The notes below the pieces were generated by a model that searched no databases, was not told the DNA's origin, and saw only the letters and a program-made list of their open reading frames with translations. Shown here piece after piece: positions 43,550 through 54,578 of a stretch of DNA of 64,000 nt. A program made the position numbers and the translations under genes. Source of the stretch: Phaseolus vulgaris (lineage: Eukaryota > Streptophyta > Magnoliopsida > Fabales > Fabaceae); NCBI RefSeq assembly GCF_000499845.2, contig NW_027174122.1:62001-126000 (forward strand), written 5' to 3'. Within the stretch, counting starts at the first letter, position 1. Each line of letters starts with the position of its first letter.

Positions 43550-44284
43550 TTAGCGCTCACAGAAGGGTCCCGGCAGCACGCCCTTTTTGAAGGCGTATAC
43601 CAACATCTCCTCGTCTTTGGCAGGCGAGCGGACCATTTGTGCTCCAAAACGATTCAAATAGTCCCTGAGGGACTCTCCCTGGTACTGCCTTACGTCGAAC
43701 AAATCATAAGACACCCTAGGTGGCGCCTTGTTCACAATGTGCTGGTCGACGAAAAGCTTCGAAAACTGTTGGAAATTGGTTATGTGACCTGTAGGCAGGC
43801 TAACAAACCATTCCAACGCTGTTCCCTGGAGCGTGCTCACGAACATCTTACACTACACAGCGTTTGAGCCTCCTGACAGCATCATCTGCGTGTGGAACGT
43901 AGTGAGATGTGCCTCAGGATCCTCCACACCGGTGAAAAAGGCTTTCACAGGTACCACGCTCGCAGGGATCGGCGTGTCCGTGATCACCTGAGCAAACGGC
44001 ATTGGGAAAACGCGCGGTGCCGATGACGGCGCAACTTCTTCAACCACGGTGCGTCCTCTCTGCTCCTGAAGAGCTTGTCGCAACTCCTCAGTGACCTTGC
44101 TGAGCTCCTCATTCCTGGTCTGAGAGGCGACCAAGTCTTCATGCATCTTTGCCTGCTCTATGCGCGATGCCTCCACATTCTCTTGCAACGCGCGCATGAT
44201 CTCCATCATCTGCGCCATAGTCATGGCGCCTTCTGCAGCAGCTGGCACAACGGGACTTGAACGTGTGCTTCTCATCTTTCTCAT
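43550..44284 (-). pseudogene. gag: T2 gag, N-terminal part
   Basis: ATG at 44284 (MRKMRSTRSSPVVPA). Coiled-coil-like N-terminus, then PEAHLTTFHTQMMLSGGSNAV, a TAG stop at 43853-43855, then FVSTLQGTALEWFVSLPTGH, KAPPRVSYDLFDVRQYQGES and LPGPFCE. There is a frameshift near 43555, where T1 reads CEALIRAHPATFAEV. Two lesions therefore block Gag. Confidence 0.87.
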
Positions 44285-44875
44285 GAAAAATCAACAGATC
44301 AAGCTTCAGCGAACAAAACCTTCACCAGCGAAGCGATCGATCCAGCAATCAATCGGTCGAAAACTCTCAAACTCCCAAGAACTTCCAAGAACGCAACCAC
44401 AACAGCACGCCGATCGATTCGGACGCAAAACCTTCACAGAAACTTGCGATCTCAGCACAAACCTACCGCTTCTCCGCCAAAACTCCCGATTCACCGGTCA
44501 GAAACACGAACGAACGGTAAAGACTTCGATTTACCGATTGAAACTCACGCTAACAGCGAAAAACTTCAACTCCCCGAACAAGAACTCAAACGAATGGAGA
44601 AAAACTTCAATTCACCGAACAAACTCGAGCAAACGGTGAAAAACCTCAATCCACCGAACAAAAGCTCAAACGAATGGTGAAGAACGTCAAACTATCGATC
44701 AAGACTTCGAACGATTGGTGAAAAACGCCGATACACCGAATGAAAAATCGAACAATCGGTAGAAAATGCCGAAAATGGTTGCACCTGCACACAACCACAC
44801 AAAAATCTCAGAAACTTCAAGAACTCACGCTGTGGATGGGAACAGGTTTTACACGGCCCCACGGTGGGCACCTGA
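44285..44875 (-). other. T2 leader and primer-binding site
   Basis: Untranslated. 44500-44760 holds irregular tandem units of about 30 bases built on CACCGAACAAA and CGAATGGTGAAAAAC. The PBS, AGGTGCCCACCGTGGGGCC in element sense, lies next to the LTR (44854-44873). No gene. Confidence 0.7.
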
Positions 44876-45822
44876 TGATCCTGCCGGTTGACTCGAGTGC
44901 AAGAGTCTTGCCACGTCAAAGGTATCTCCCTCTGGATCGGCTTTGCACCACGCTAGCTTCCGTCCTTCACACCTCGATTCTCCTCAAGAACCTGAAAAAG
45001 ACAGAGTGGCGCCGTTGCTGCCAATCGCGCTCCGACGCTCAAGTCAGTGACTGAATCACCAAAAATCTAAGAGAGAAAAGTTAAAACTCAAGGAACCGTG
45101 CAAATGCTTTCTCAGCGTACTCAAGTGTTCTCAAAGCGTAAAGAAGTGTTCTAAACGCGCGTACCTCAGAAGTTCGTTAGAGTTCCTTATATACCTGAGC
45201 ACTTTCTCTCTCCTGACAGTTACACCTCTGGACACGTGGCTCGCATCCAGCTGTACATGTGTCACCATCTGGAGCGTCCTCTACTTGAGCGTCACTTCTA
45301 CTCTTCAGGCTATTCGACTAAGTTACCCATGCAAGGAGTAACTCGGTGCATAGCTGCCTTGGAGCGCGATATCTTCTAAGTGGCGAGCACGGGGTGTCAC
45401 CATGCACACCTTCTCTGTGGTCTCGCCTGCCGCTATCACGATCTGCTTTACTTGCACATCATGTATGTTCTGGGAAACTGCTCCCTTGCCTCAACTTCTG
45501 GCTAGGGAATGATCATCTGATAACTTTGTCCTTCGTACTCGTGCCCTTTGAAGGCCCTAAACAAGCCTTCCTGATCTTTCGGCGATGTCCCTCTTTCGGC
45601 GGTCTCTGATCACTTGGTCGCCTAAGCCCACATATGGCGACTATGACACAAGCCTGGTGACCGCCGGTTAGGTATGCTAGAGATCGGAGAACGCCAACTT
45701 AACGATTGGCGACTACACAGACTTCCCGATGTACTTCCCTTCTGTCAGCCAGGTGTTCCGCTCAACACGCCTATATTATTGCTTGCTGCCACGTCATCAC
45801 TCCCGACTACCTGGTCGGTACA
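44876..45822 (-). repeat. T2 5' LTR
   Basis: 947 bp, TGATCCTGCCGG...CGGTACA on the plus strand. It is followed by TSD ACAAC. About 22 differences from the 3' LTR by eye. Confidence 0.95.
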
Positions 45823-46799
45823 ACAACTGATTGTTTTCACGAAACAACTGATTGTTTTACCTCTGCCATATTTGAATAAAGCTGTTATGATTTCTTATGC
45901 ACGATTGCAATTGTTTCTTTTCTTTCATAACCCATTATGAGTCAAATATGCATTCTTTGTGCCTTTGAATTAGATCATAAAGAGATGTATTCTTTGTTTT
46001 CCTTGAAATTCAAAACTTTTTATGAATGGCAACCACATTGGTGGTCATGGGGTTGATGAATATTTGTGAATGTATCTTTGGAATGTTTGGAAGGTTTGCT
46101 CTTAATCATTTGACCAACTTGAATTGCTGGATGAAGAAAAGATAGGGGGAGAAACTGTGGTCTCCTTGCTGAAATTTCTGGGGTCTATGGTTCTTTGATT
46201 CTGCTGTTGTCATAGCTCTGATACACCATAGATTTTGCTGCAATTCTGATATGGTGTCAAAAGTTTGTTGCTGCAATGGTGCTGCTAGATATACTGGTAT
46301 TCTGGTTTTTCTTAATCTTGATTTTATCCCTTCTTTCATTCTATCTGAGAAGACAAATAGGGGGAGAATGGTGTGGTTTTATGTGTTGTGTTACTGCTGC
46401 TACACTATGGTGTTATCTGGTTTTATCATGGTTTAAATTCTGCTGTTGCCATGCTCTTATTCACCATAGTACTACTGCACACAAGTCTCATTTTGAATCT
46501 TTAACCTTTGAAAAGATGTGTTTTCTAAAAAGCTGTCAAAATTTCAACAAGTTGTTTTTCAAAACAACAGGTTGTTTTACCTTAGCAGTTATGAAAAGGT
46601 TTTGAAAAACTTGGTTGACTTTGCTGTCAAACCAAAACAATCGATTGTTTCGACAAAACAACAGATTGTTTTCCTGAAAACCATAACAGAATTCTGTTAA
46701 GAGGTTTTAATATGTTTTAAATGATCCTAACTACCTTGGGTCCTTTATTAAATGCTTTTGACCACTTGGTTGGTCTATATAAAGGTGGATTTATGCTCC
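45823..46799 (+). other. K1 3' noncoding DNA and start of 3' LTR
   Basis: No coding domain. It holds two polypurine tracts, AAGATAGGGGGAG (about 46138-46150) and ACAAATAGGGGGAG (about 46350-46363); the 3' LTR should begin just after one of them. The LTR start cannot be fixed because the matching 5' LTR end is outside the window. Motifs AAACAACTGATTG (45825-45860) and a perfect 16-bp palindrome AAACAATCGATTGTTT (46635-46650) occur. From about 46727 it matches the 5' LTR. Confidence 0.6.
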
Positions 46800-47991
46800 T
46801 GTTCCGTCCGGTTGACCGGGACGTCTTCGTGCGCGACCTCAACCGTTAGCTAGGGAGTCCTTCCCACTGGTTACCTGTGGATTCCTGCAAAAAAGAGGAC
46901 AAAGAGGCGCCCTAGCGGCCGTTTGCACTCCGACGCTCAAGTCAGCCAGCAAGAAACACCAAAACTGTGCACCTCCGTCTCTGAGCACCGCGTATGGCAC
47001 TCCGAAGGTGGTAAAAAGAACTGTGTATTGTGTGTATGTTTTCTCCCTCAGGCAAAGATCTTTCCCCAGTCCCTTGTACGTAACCTCAAGGCACGAGCAA
47101 GCAACTAGAGAGTTCTGGTAAATTTGCCAAAAGTTCCCACCCTGTTTCCAACATTCTCCGCGCTATTTAAACTACCCAAGCATTTAAAGCGCCTTAACGC
47201 GCCTTTAATTACAAATGTAACGCACTCAATCAGCGTATCTAATTAGAAAACGTAGCGCATTTAAGACGTTGAAACACTTGGGAGCCATTATAGTACCTGA
47301 ATGTTCGAAACGGAAACTGTATTGAATGACTTTAATTACCTGGCACCTGACTAGAGGGTGTTTCTATTCTGACATGGTTGTCGTACACGTGGAGGGCCTC
47401 ACGACGCCGTGGCCCCATCTGGGGGCGTTTCTACGTGTGAGTCCTCCTGCTTGGGAGTGCTACTGCGCTAGGGGTGACTTTTTGGGTGCCAACTCATGCC
47501 CCCAATTATCTAGTCACTTACTTTGAGAGCGTATCTGCCTTCCTCTCGTTCCCTGCACCCGGCTACCCTGGGCGTGACCTTCATCTTGAGTCGTATTTGT
47601 CCCAAAGGCGTCTCTGGGGCGACAGGGGTACGAGTCAGGCTGCCCCACACTGGTGCTATCACTATGGCCTTGAAGCCACCTTTTCCTTCTCTTTATCGCT
47701 GCCCCGGGTTATCGGGACCTGAGGCCTTCCCACGGCGTCGCTCCTCCATGGTCTTTCCTACCCATGGGTATCGGGGAACCACACTGTGATTGCCTTGCTT
47801 TATTACTGTTTGATCCGGCGACGCCCTGGTTGGGCGACGCCTTCACCTAGGCGACGCCTTGCCTTGGCGACGCCTCTTCTTGGTGACGCTGGCACTTAGC
47901 GTCTCTTCACCTAGCAACGCCTTGTGTTGACTTTGACCTCTGGTGTTGACTTTGACCTTGACTTAGTCAACGCCCGGGTACGGGAGGTACA
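46800..47991 (-). mobile_element. S2: solo LTR of the T3 family
   Basis: TGTTCCGTCCGGTTGACC...GGGAGGTACA, 1192 bp, with perfect TSD GCTCC (46795-46799 and 47992-47996). It splits the K1 3' LTR, whose 5' counterpart reads GCTCC once, at 4992-4996. It contains the CCATGG hairpin. Confidence 0.93.
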
Positions 47992-47996
47992 GCTCC

Positions 47997-48630
47997 TAAT
48001 CTTGGAGTAAAGAAAGAGTTTATCAAAACAGTTTTTCCAAGATTTGAAAGAGCTTTGGATCATTCTTAAGTGTGTGGAATAGGATTGGGTTGTAATTCTG
48101 AACTTTAAGCTTTGTAATACCCAAGTGTATTCTATTCTCTTCTTCCTTGATTACTGTATTTCTGTAATTGTGTTGCCAAAGAGTGTTGTGTGTTCTTGAG
48201 GTGTTCAAAAATCAACATTCTTGGTGTGGTTTGCCAAAGGTAGTGTGTTTCTTGAGGGGTTCAAGGTCACTACTTTGGTGTGTGGTGTTTGTAATCTGTT
48301 TTGATTGCATAGTGGAATACCAGTGGTTTCTGGGAACTGGATGTAGCTCTTGGTGTAAGAGAGGACCAGTATAAATTGCTTGTGTGCTTATCTCTTACCC
48401 TTAACTCTTAAATTTTGTTTTAAGTTTTTTTATAAAATGCTGATAAAAACAACCGATTGTTCAACAAAACAACCAATTGTTTTTCGGATATCATCTAAAA
48501 CAATTTGGGTATTGTTTCCTTGATTCTTTCGCTGTAATTCAGCATTGATTTTCATTATACGTTCAAAGTTTGCGAAAATCCCTCTTAAACAATTCAGCCC
48601 CCCTCTCGTTTAAGGCCATATATTTTAAGA
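47997..48630 (+). repeat. K1 3' LTR, right-hand part
   Basis: It matches 4997-5640 from TAATCTTGGAGTAA to GGCCATATATT. The last bases are TTAAGA where the 5' LTR has ATAACA. It includes two AAACAACC(G/A)ATTGTT motifs near 48450-48480. Confidence 0.85.
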
Positions 48631-49124
48631 AATTGAACTTAAAAGAATAAGCCTTGAGAATACACTCAACGATTGAGCTCTTCCATCATGAGTTGAATGG
48701 ATTGAGGCTAGAAGAATTGAAGAACTCCATAGTACAAAGGGTTGAGCGAATCCAAAAAGGAAAAGCTCAACAAAGTCCTTCATGAAGAAAGCTCAAATTC
48801 GCACTGGAAGGACTTGAAGCCAACATGAACTAAAATTTGAAGGAAAGAGATTTTCGCTTGAAATCAACCTCAGCTAAATAATCCTTCATGGCTAAGGAAA
48901 GAAAGTGTTGGGCTCAAGTTGGAGTGAATCCCTGGCAGATCCCTGCATCTAAGAATCCCAAGAAGCCCAAAAATACTTCAACATGAAGAAAGTCAATCCG
49001 CTGAGCAGATTGGCCTGCGTTGAGCGGAAGCCAAATCTACTAAAATTTCTTAGAGCTTGATGGTGGTTTGGATTAACTAAATTTTTATGCTTGTCAAGCG
49101 AACTAAATTAACTATAGTACAATT
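48631..49124. other. Flanking DNA between K1 and K2, no gene seen
   Basis: About 490 bp right of K1. No open frame with a recognisable domain. It ends with CAATT (49120-49124), the left TSD of K2, and resumes at 59386. It may itself be an old transposon fragment. Confidence 0.5.
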
Positions 49125-50898
49125 TGTTGGGTTTAATAGTGCCAAAGTTCAAGAGGGGGGTGAATTGACCTTTTAAAACTTTCTCGCAGAAACAGTGTTT
49201 AACACAGTTTTACAGAAAATAAATCGATTTATGTGAAAATGAACAGATTTATTTCAGCACTGTTTTTGTTTGAAAAGCTTTTAATTCAGCAAGGTTAATC
49301 ACAAGATTATGCAGATAAAATTTCCAGATGCACACACACAGATATCAGATTGAAAACAGTGAAACACAAAAACAGCAAGCTTAATTTCAAGCAAGTGATT
49401 AAGGTTCAATTAAGCTTGCAATTAATTGAGACCTTTGCAAACAACCTGTTAGTGCTTTTAACAGACTATGAGTGTTCTTCTTGAAACAAACATTTTCCAG
49501 AAATTAAGAACAATGAATCACAAACAGCAAGCTTCAACTTTAAGCAATTTGTTTAAGGTTCAATTAATAGCATTGACAGTTTCTTGAGCAGCCTATCACA
49601 GTCAATCTGTTCCAATGGTTTTAGCAGATTATATGTTCTTATCAGATTCAAAACCTTTTTCAGAAATCAAGAACAGTATGCACAGTGCCCAGAAAGAACA
49701 GATTTATTTTCAATTGAACAGATTTATTTCTTTGCTGTTTTATCAATTATGCAGAAACGAAATTGCAGAGAGGAGAGAGAATGAACACAAGCAATTATAC
49801 TGGTTCACTCAACCTGAGCTACATCCAGTCTTCACCAACAACAGGTGGAATTCACTAACACACAGTACAATCAAGTACATTCCCACTGTTCTTGAAACCT
49901 ACAAGAACTTAGGTACTCTTGCTGAAAAAACCTATTTCAGCACTACACACACACATCCACTCTCAAGAACACCTATCAAGAAGAGGTTCAACCAAACTAT
50001 TACAAGTAATAAGAAGTGAAACGACTACACCTGATTGAGGTAACAAAGATCTGCCTTAAACCAGTAGGCAAGATTGCTAGAACAGTAGCTGCACCTCACA
50101 CCAAGCTTTTGGAACCAAACCAAGAACAAGCACTTTGTGATTTTCGAAATCTTTGAAGAACAAATGCTAATCCTTGAAAACACTTAACTCTCTGCTGTCA
50201 AAACTTGTTTTTTGCAAATGTAAACTGTTTGAATCGTTTTAAACTCAGAAAACAAGTTTGCATTTTATAGAAAGCCAGCTTATAACAGAATTTTGAAAAA
50301 CAGTTAAAGCTGTTATAAAATGAACAGATTGAAAATAAAATGAACAGATTTATTTTCAAAAAGCAGTTAGAGAATCTGTTAAGTGAGGAGACTTAGTCAA
50401 CCATTCTGGTGCTGAGATAAAACTGAAAAACGTTTAAGCTTGACATGGCACCAGAGAGAAAAAGAATCTATTCATTTACAGATGAACAGATTTATTTTTC
50501 AAAACGAAAACAGAGAAGTTTAACTATTTGAAACTCAGTCGTTTTGAAAAGAAGAAGACTTAGTCAAAATACCTGATGCACAAAATCTAATTTTTACAAG
50601 ACTTTAGCCAAGGCATCAGAGAAAAATGAATCTGTTTATTTAGAAAAGAACAGATTTATTTTATGCAGTAAACGTTTTTTGGTAAAACATGTGAAAAACA
50701 GTTTAGAAAACTATGCTGTTCTTAACAACATGGCCATGGTATGAGTGAGTTACTCACAAAAAGCTACTCTTAGACAACCTCTAAGCACACTAAACAACTT
50801 AAAGCAAAGCACAAATACATGAAATTACATAAAGTCTTCATCAAACACTCACACAAGCTCATCAAACACAATCTGAAGGCCAACAACCATCTTCAACA
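49125..50898 (-). repeat. K2 3' LTR
   Basis: TGTTGGGTTTAATAG...CATCTTCAACA on the plus strand, 1774 bp. It differs from the 5' LTR by many small indels and substitutions. It carries many copies of GAACAGATTTATTT and one AAATAAATCGATTTATG (near 49217-49233). Confidence 0.93.
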
Positions 50899-51191
50899 AT
50901 CTCCCCCTGTTGATGAGACAAATCCCCATAGCTAACCTCATAGCATTGTTGCTTTAAGTACCTGCACTGCACCAGACTTTAAACCAAAAAACAGCAATAT
51001 TGCATAACATGCAGAATTGGTTTAAAGGTGCAGAATTAACTCCCTGTTTCAGCTAGCATCACCTAGCATGGTGAGCTATTTTTCTCCCCCTTTGGATTCA
51101 TCAAACAGCATATAAGCATAGGGAATAAAGGGATATAAAGCAGAAACCACAATCATAATAGTTCAGAAACAGAAAACCAAATTGTTCAGCA
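50899..51191 (-). other. K2 3' noncoding DNA with two polypurine tracts
   Basis: In element sense CAACAGGGGGAGA lies at 50902-50914, next to the LTR, and a second tract AAAGGGGGAGAAAA lies near 51081-51095. No gene here. Confidence 0.65.
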
Positions 51192-52448
51192 TTACAGAAA
51201 CTTGAAAACTGATAAAGAAAGCATTAAAAGAAAAACTACTGATCCTTGTAGTAAAGCTCTGCAAGCTGTGCCTGAACCCTTCAATCTGATCATCAAGGTG
51301 TTGGAACCTTGCATGAGTAGTCTCAAAGTGTGCCCTTTGTTCTGCAGACATGACATCAAGACGGATAGCACTTGCCTCTCAAACATAGACATTGGTTCTC
51401 CACGGTATTCTGGACTTTGATAGGCAACTATGGCATTTGCAGCAACTTCCTCATGTTCAGATTGGGCAGCAGGTGAGTCATCATCCATAGGAACAGCTTC
51501 ATCCTCATCCTCATGTTCTGCTTGAGTGTCCTTCTCCTTGAGAACCACCCACTTGTTTTCAATTTTGTGAAAACCCATTTTGGTGAGAGTTGAAGTATCA
51601 ATCTCACTTACAGCTTTGATAGGGTCATTTCTCTCATTTGTAACATCAACACCAAAGTAATCAATTAATTTGGAAACAAGAATAGCATAGGGAAATCTGT
51701 AATCAGCCAACCTTTTTGACTTGAGCATGTGTTCATTGACAATGAACACCCAGTTTACCTTAATCTGGTTCATGATGCAATATAGGAGAATGAGATCCTC
51801 TTCATGTAAACAGCATGGTTTGTCCCTCTTGGAATCAGTTGCCAAGCTATGATGTATGCAACTAGACGTGGAGTGAGGTTCAAATGCCCTGCATGGAACC
51901 TGTTTATGCTCTCTGTAGGATTCCTCATGCAACTTTGTAATATTGCAGCTTGTTGAATTCTGAAATTCCACTGGTATTTCCTTTCCCTACTTTCAGTCCA
52001 GCATATTTTATTCCAGCCACAGAATTCCACACCTCACTTGTGATCTTCATCTTTGTCCCTTTCACATAAGAGACAACATTCTTCCCATCCAATGTGAGGT
52101 TAGTATAAAACACCTTAACCAAGTCAGGATAACATTACCCGTTAATTCCAGCATCTTTTTCAGTTTCTGGTGCTTCAACACAGCCCTTGTTTCTACCAGT
52201 TTTTCAGATTTCAGCCAGTTGAAATCCAGCACCTTGGGTATGTTGATCTGCTTCCTGCTTGTTTCATGAATGTAGGCATTGATGCCTTCTTCATTTCCAG
52301 CGAACCATCCTTCTAACACACCTTGAGAAGTGGTTTGCTTTCCCTTGCTTTCTGTTTTTGTCTTGAAGACGAAGCCATGGTTAACCTGAATTCTTTTCTT
52401 GATTTCAAATGGTGAGAATAGAAAGAGAATGGCCAATGTGGGTAGCAA
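51192..52448 (-). pseudogene. K2 third ORF, plant transposon-protein-like domain
   Basis: Sense-strand frame after RNase H. From ATG at 52448 (MLPTLAILFLFSPFE), pieces in different frames give VKVFYTNLTLDGKNVVSYVK, ITSEVWNSVAGI, NLTPRLVAYIIAWQLIPRG, EEDLILLYCIMNQIKVNW, FGVDVTNERNDPIKAVSEID, then an acidic region and a tail with MFERQVLSVL. The order resembles the 'putative plant transposon protein' domain (Transposase_32-like) found in many plant retroelements. At least three frameshifts occur (near 52110, 51930 and 51820). Its role in the element is unknown, and it does not look like a viral envelope. Confidence 0.6.
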
Positions 52449-52767
52449 GTATTCACACAGATTTATAGCAGAATAAATGGATTGATATGGCAGTTATGAG
52501 TGGATATGCATGAAGATTTTATGCTTCTGAATTTGTGCAGAGAATCTTTGAAAATATGCACCAAATCTTTAGGGTCACGATGCATACACTCAAATTCTTA
52601 TTGAGCACCCAAACCATCAAATCGGTTACATAACCATGACCAAAACCGTCAAAGGTACAGAGGTTAATGCCCACTAAGTCAGTCAAGCAGTCAAAGATCA
52701 GAATTTCTCTTTCCTAGTCATCAATGCATATCAGTGCAGAAAATAAACAGATTTTAATTTTTCACTG
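52449..52767 (-). other. K2 spacer between RNase H and third ORF
   Basis: About 320 bp with no domain; it presumably contains the transcript leader for the third ORF. Confidence 0.5.
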
Positions 52768-53550
52768 CTAGGTACAATTGACATTTATAATACCCAATTC
52801 ATTAAGCAGAAAATTAAACCTATCTTTGGCTAATGGTTTTGTGAACAAATCAGCAAGTTGTAAATCAGTACCAATGAACTTAATATCACATGTTCCATTA
52901 GATATGTGTTCCCTTAGAAAATGATGCCTTATTTCAATGTGTTTGGTTCTTGAATGCATGACAGGATTTTTGGTTAAGTTGATTGCACTTGTATTATCAC
53001 ACAGCAGAGGTATATGGTTAAGTAAGATACCAAAATCATTCAATTGTTGTCTTAGCCATATAGTTTGAGCACAGCAACTCCCTGCTGCAATGTATTCTGC
53101 TTCAGCAGTGGAAAGAGCTACACAAGCCTGCTTTTTGCATTGCCATGAGATCAAGCTTGATCCAAGCAAATGACAGGTTCCACTTGTGCTCTTCCTATCA
53201 ATTTTGCAACCTGCAAAATCTGAATCAGAATATCCAGTTAAGCTTAATGAAATATTACCTGGATACCACAAGCCAACTTCTTTAGTTCCTTGCAAATACT
53301 TCAAAATCCTTTTGACAGCATTGTAGTGTGATTCTTTAGGAGCAGATTGAAACCTTGCACACATGCACACTGCAAACATTATATCTGGCCTGCTGGCAGT
53401 GAGATACAGTAGTGATCCTATGAGTCCTCTGTATTTGGTTTCATCAACAGAAATTCCAGCTTCATCATGATCCAAATGACAGCTTGTTGAGAAGGGTGTG
53501 CTGATTGGTTTACACTTGTCCATTTCAAATTTCTTCAGCAATCCTTGCAA
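52768..53550 (-). pseudogene. pol: K2 RNase H and RT connection domain
   Basis: Uninterrupted 260 codons to the natural pol end (IINVNCT then stop). It includes RGLIGSLLYLTASRPDIMFA, TGYSDSDFAGCKIDRKSTSG with the first RNase H aspartate, LSTAEAEYIAA with the glutamate, CDNTSAINLTKNP, and HIEIRHHFLREH, then LADLFTKPL. It is separated from RT by a one-base shift near 53545, where IAKYCKD(L/C)[11 protein letters not shown] should continue. Confidence 0.92.
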
Positions 53551-54578
53551 TACTTAGCTTGACTTAAGAAAATGCCATCCTTGAGTTGTTTGACCTGCAA
53601 GCCTAGAAAATAGTTCAACTCACCCATCATTGACATTTCAAACTCACTCTTCATGACTTTCACGAAAGCTTCACACAATTCTCCATTGTTTGATCCAAAA
53701 ATGATGTCATCCACATATACTTGGACTAGAATTGAGTCATCTCCTTTCTTCTTAATGAACAAGGTCTTATCTGATGTGCCTCTGTCATAGCCTTGTGAGG
53801 TGAGAAAATCACTTAGCCTCTCATACCATTGCCTAGGAGCTTGCTTGAGTCCATAGAGAGCCTTTTGGAGTTTGAACACATATTCTGGATGTTGATGGTC
53901 TTCAAAACCTGGTGGTTGTGAGACAAATACCTCTTCATTTATATAGCCATTTAGAAAGGCACTCTTCACATCCATTTGAAATAGCTTGAACCCTTTGATG
54001 CAGGAAAAGGCAAGCAGCAGTCTAACAGCTTCTAACCGAGCCACTGGTGCATATGTCTCATCATAGTCTATTCCTTCTTCTTGATTGTACCCTTTAGCTA
54101 CAAGCCTAGCCTTGTTTCTGGTGATCACTCCATGCTCATCCATCTTGTTTCTAAATACCCATTTTGTTCCAATTACATTCATCTCAGGTATTCTAGGAAC
54201 AAGAGTCCAGACCTCATTAAGAGCAAACTGATTCAGTTCCTCTTGCATAGCTAAAATCCAGTTGCTGTCCTTGAGAGCTTCATTCAAATTCTTGGGTTCA
54301 ACTTGAGATACAAAGGCCATTGCTTCACAGAAATTGTTCAAGGATTTTCTAGTTGACACTCCTTTCTCAATGTTCCCAATGACATTATCAAGGGTTAAGT
54401 CTCTTGGGGTTTTCCACTCTTTTGGCAAACCTGCAGCTGCAGTAGATTCTTGTATAGCATGTGTATCAGCAGTATCAAAATGAATCGATTCATTTTGATT
54501 TAAAACAGATTTAAATTCATTACTGTCAGGTTCATCAGCAGTTTTAGATACTATGATCAGTTTCATCAAAAACAACAT
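53535..54578 (-). pseudogene. pol: K2 reverse transcriptase
   Basis: Linker with a 20-bp palindrome in coding sequence (NESIHF, 54477-54496), [19 protein letters not shown], then copia [60 protein letters not shown] and the catalytic [13 protein letters not shown]. It ends in [10 protein letters not shown] before a frameshift. The RT core appears complete. Confidence 0.92.

Larger units (their letters stand above)
15192..45822 (-). mobile_element. T2: Tat-type Ty3/gypsy element with antisense gene, split by T3
   Basis: LTRs of 947 bp at 15192-16138 (3') and 44876-45822 (5'), with perfect TSD ACAAC (15187-15191 and 45823-45827). Reading right to left: PBS, gag, protease, RT (T3 inserted at its start), RNase H, second RNase H, integrase, a spacer with a tandem array, an antisense gene, polypurine tract and 3' LTR. 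Without T3 the element is about 13 kb. By eye the LTRs differ at about 22 positions. At a commonly used plant rate of 1.3e-8 per site per year that would be just under a million years. Several stops and frameshifts make it non-functional. Confidence 0.92.
4925..48630 (+). mobile_element. K1: defective SIRE-like Ty1/copia element hosting the nested insertions
   Basis: Plus-strand copia element. What remains is a 5' LTR fragment (4925-5640), PBS, gag in two pieces, a protease scrap, a rearranged block, an RT fragment (14419-15024), 3' noncoding DNA (15025-15191 and 45823-46799) and a 3' LTR (ending about 48630). Four insertions split it: S1, N1, T2 and S2, each with a perfect 5-bp TSD. Integrase, the C-terminal half of RT and RNase H are missing. 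The two CCHC knuckles in gag and the repeated AGGGGGAG polypurine tracts near the 3' end suggest the SIRE lineage. It is older than everything inside it. Confidence 0.8.

Noticed and set aside
48631..49124. Host gene between K1 and K2
   Set aside because: No open frame of useful length, no splice pattern and no recognisable protein. Possibly another degraded repeat.
51192..51971. K2 third ORF as a viral envelope protein
   Set aside because: The hydrophobic end (LLMLSLSVF) is short and lies after frameshifts. There is no signal peptide or cleavage site, and the better match is to a plant transposon-protein domain.
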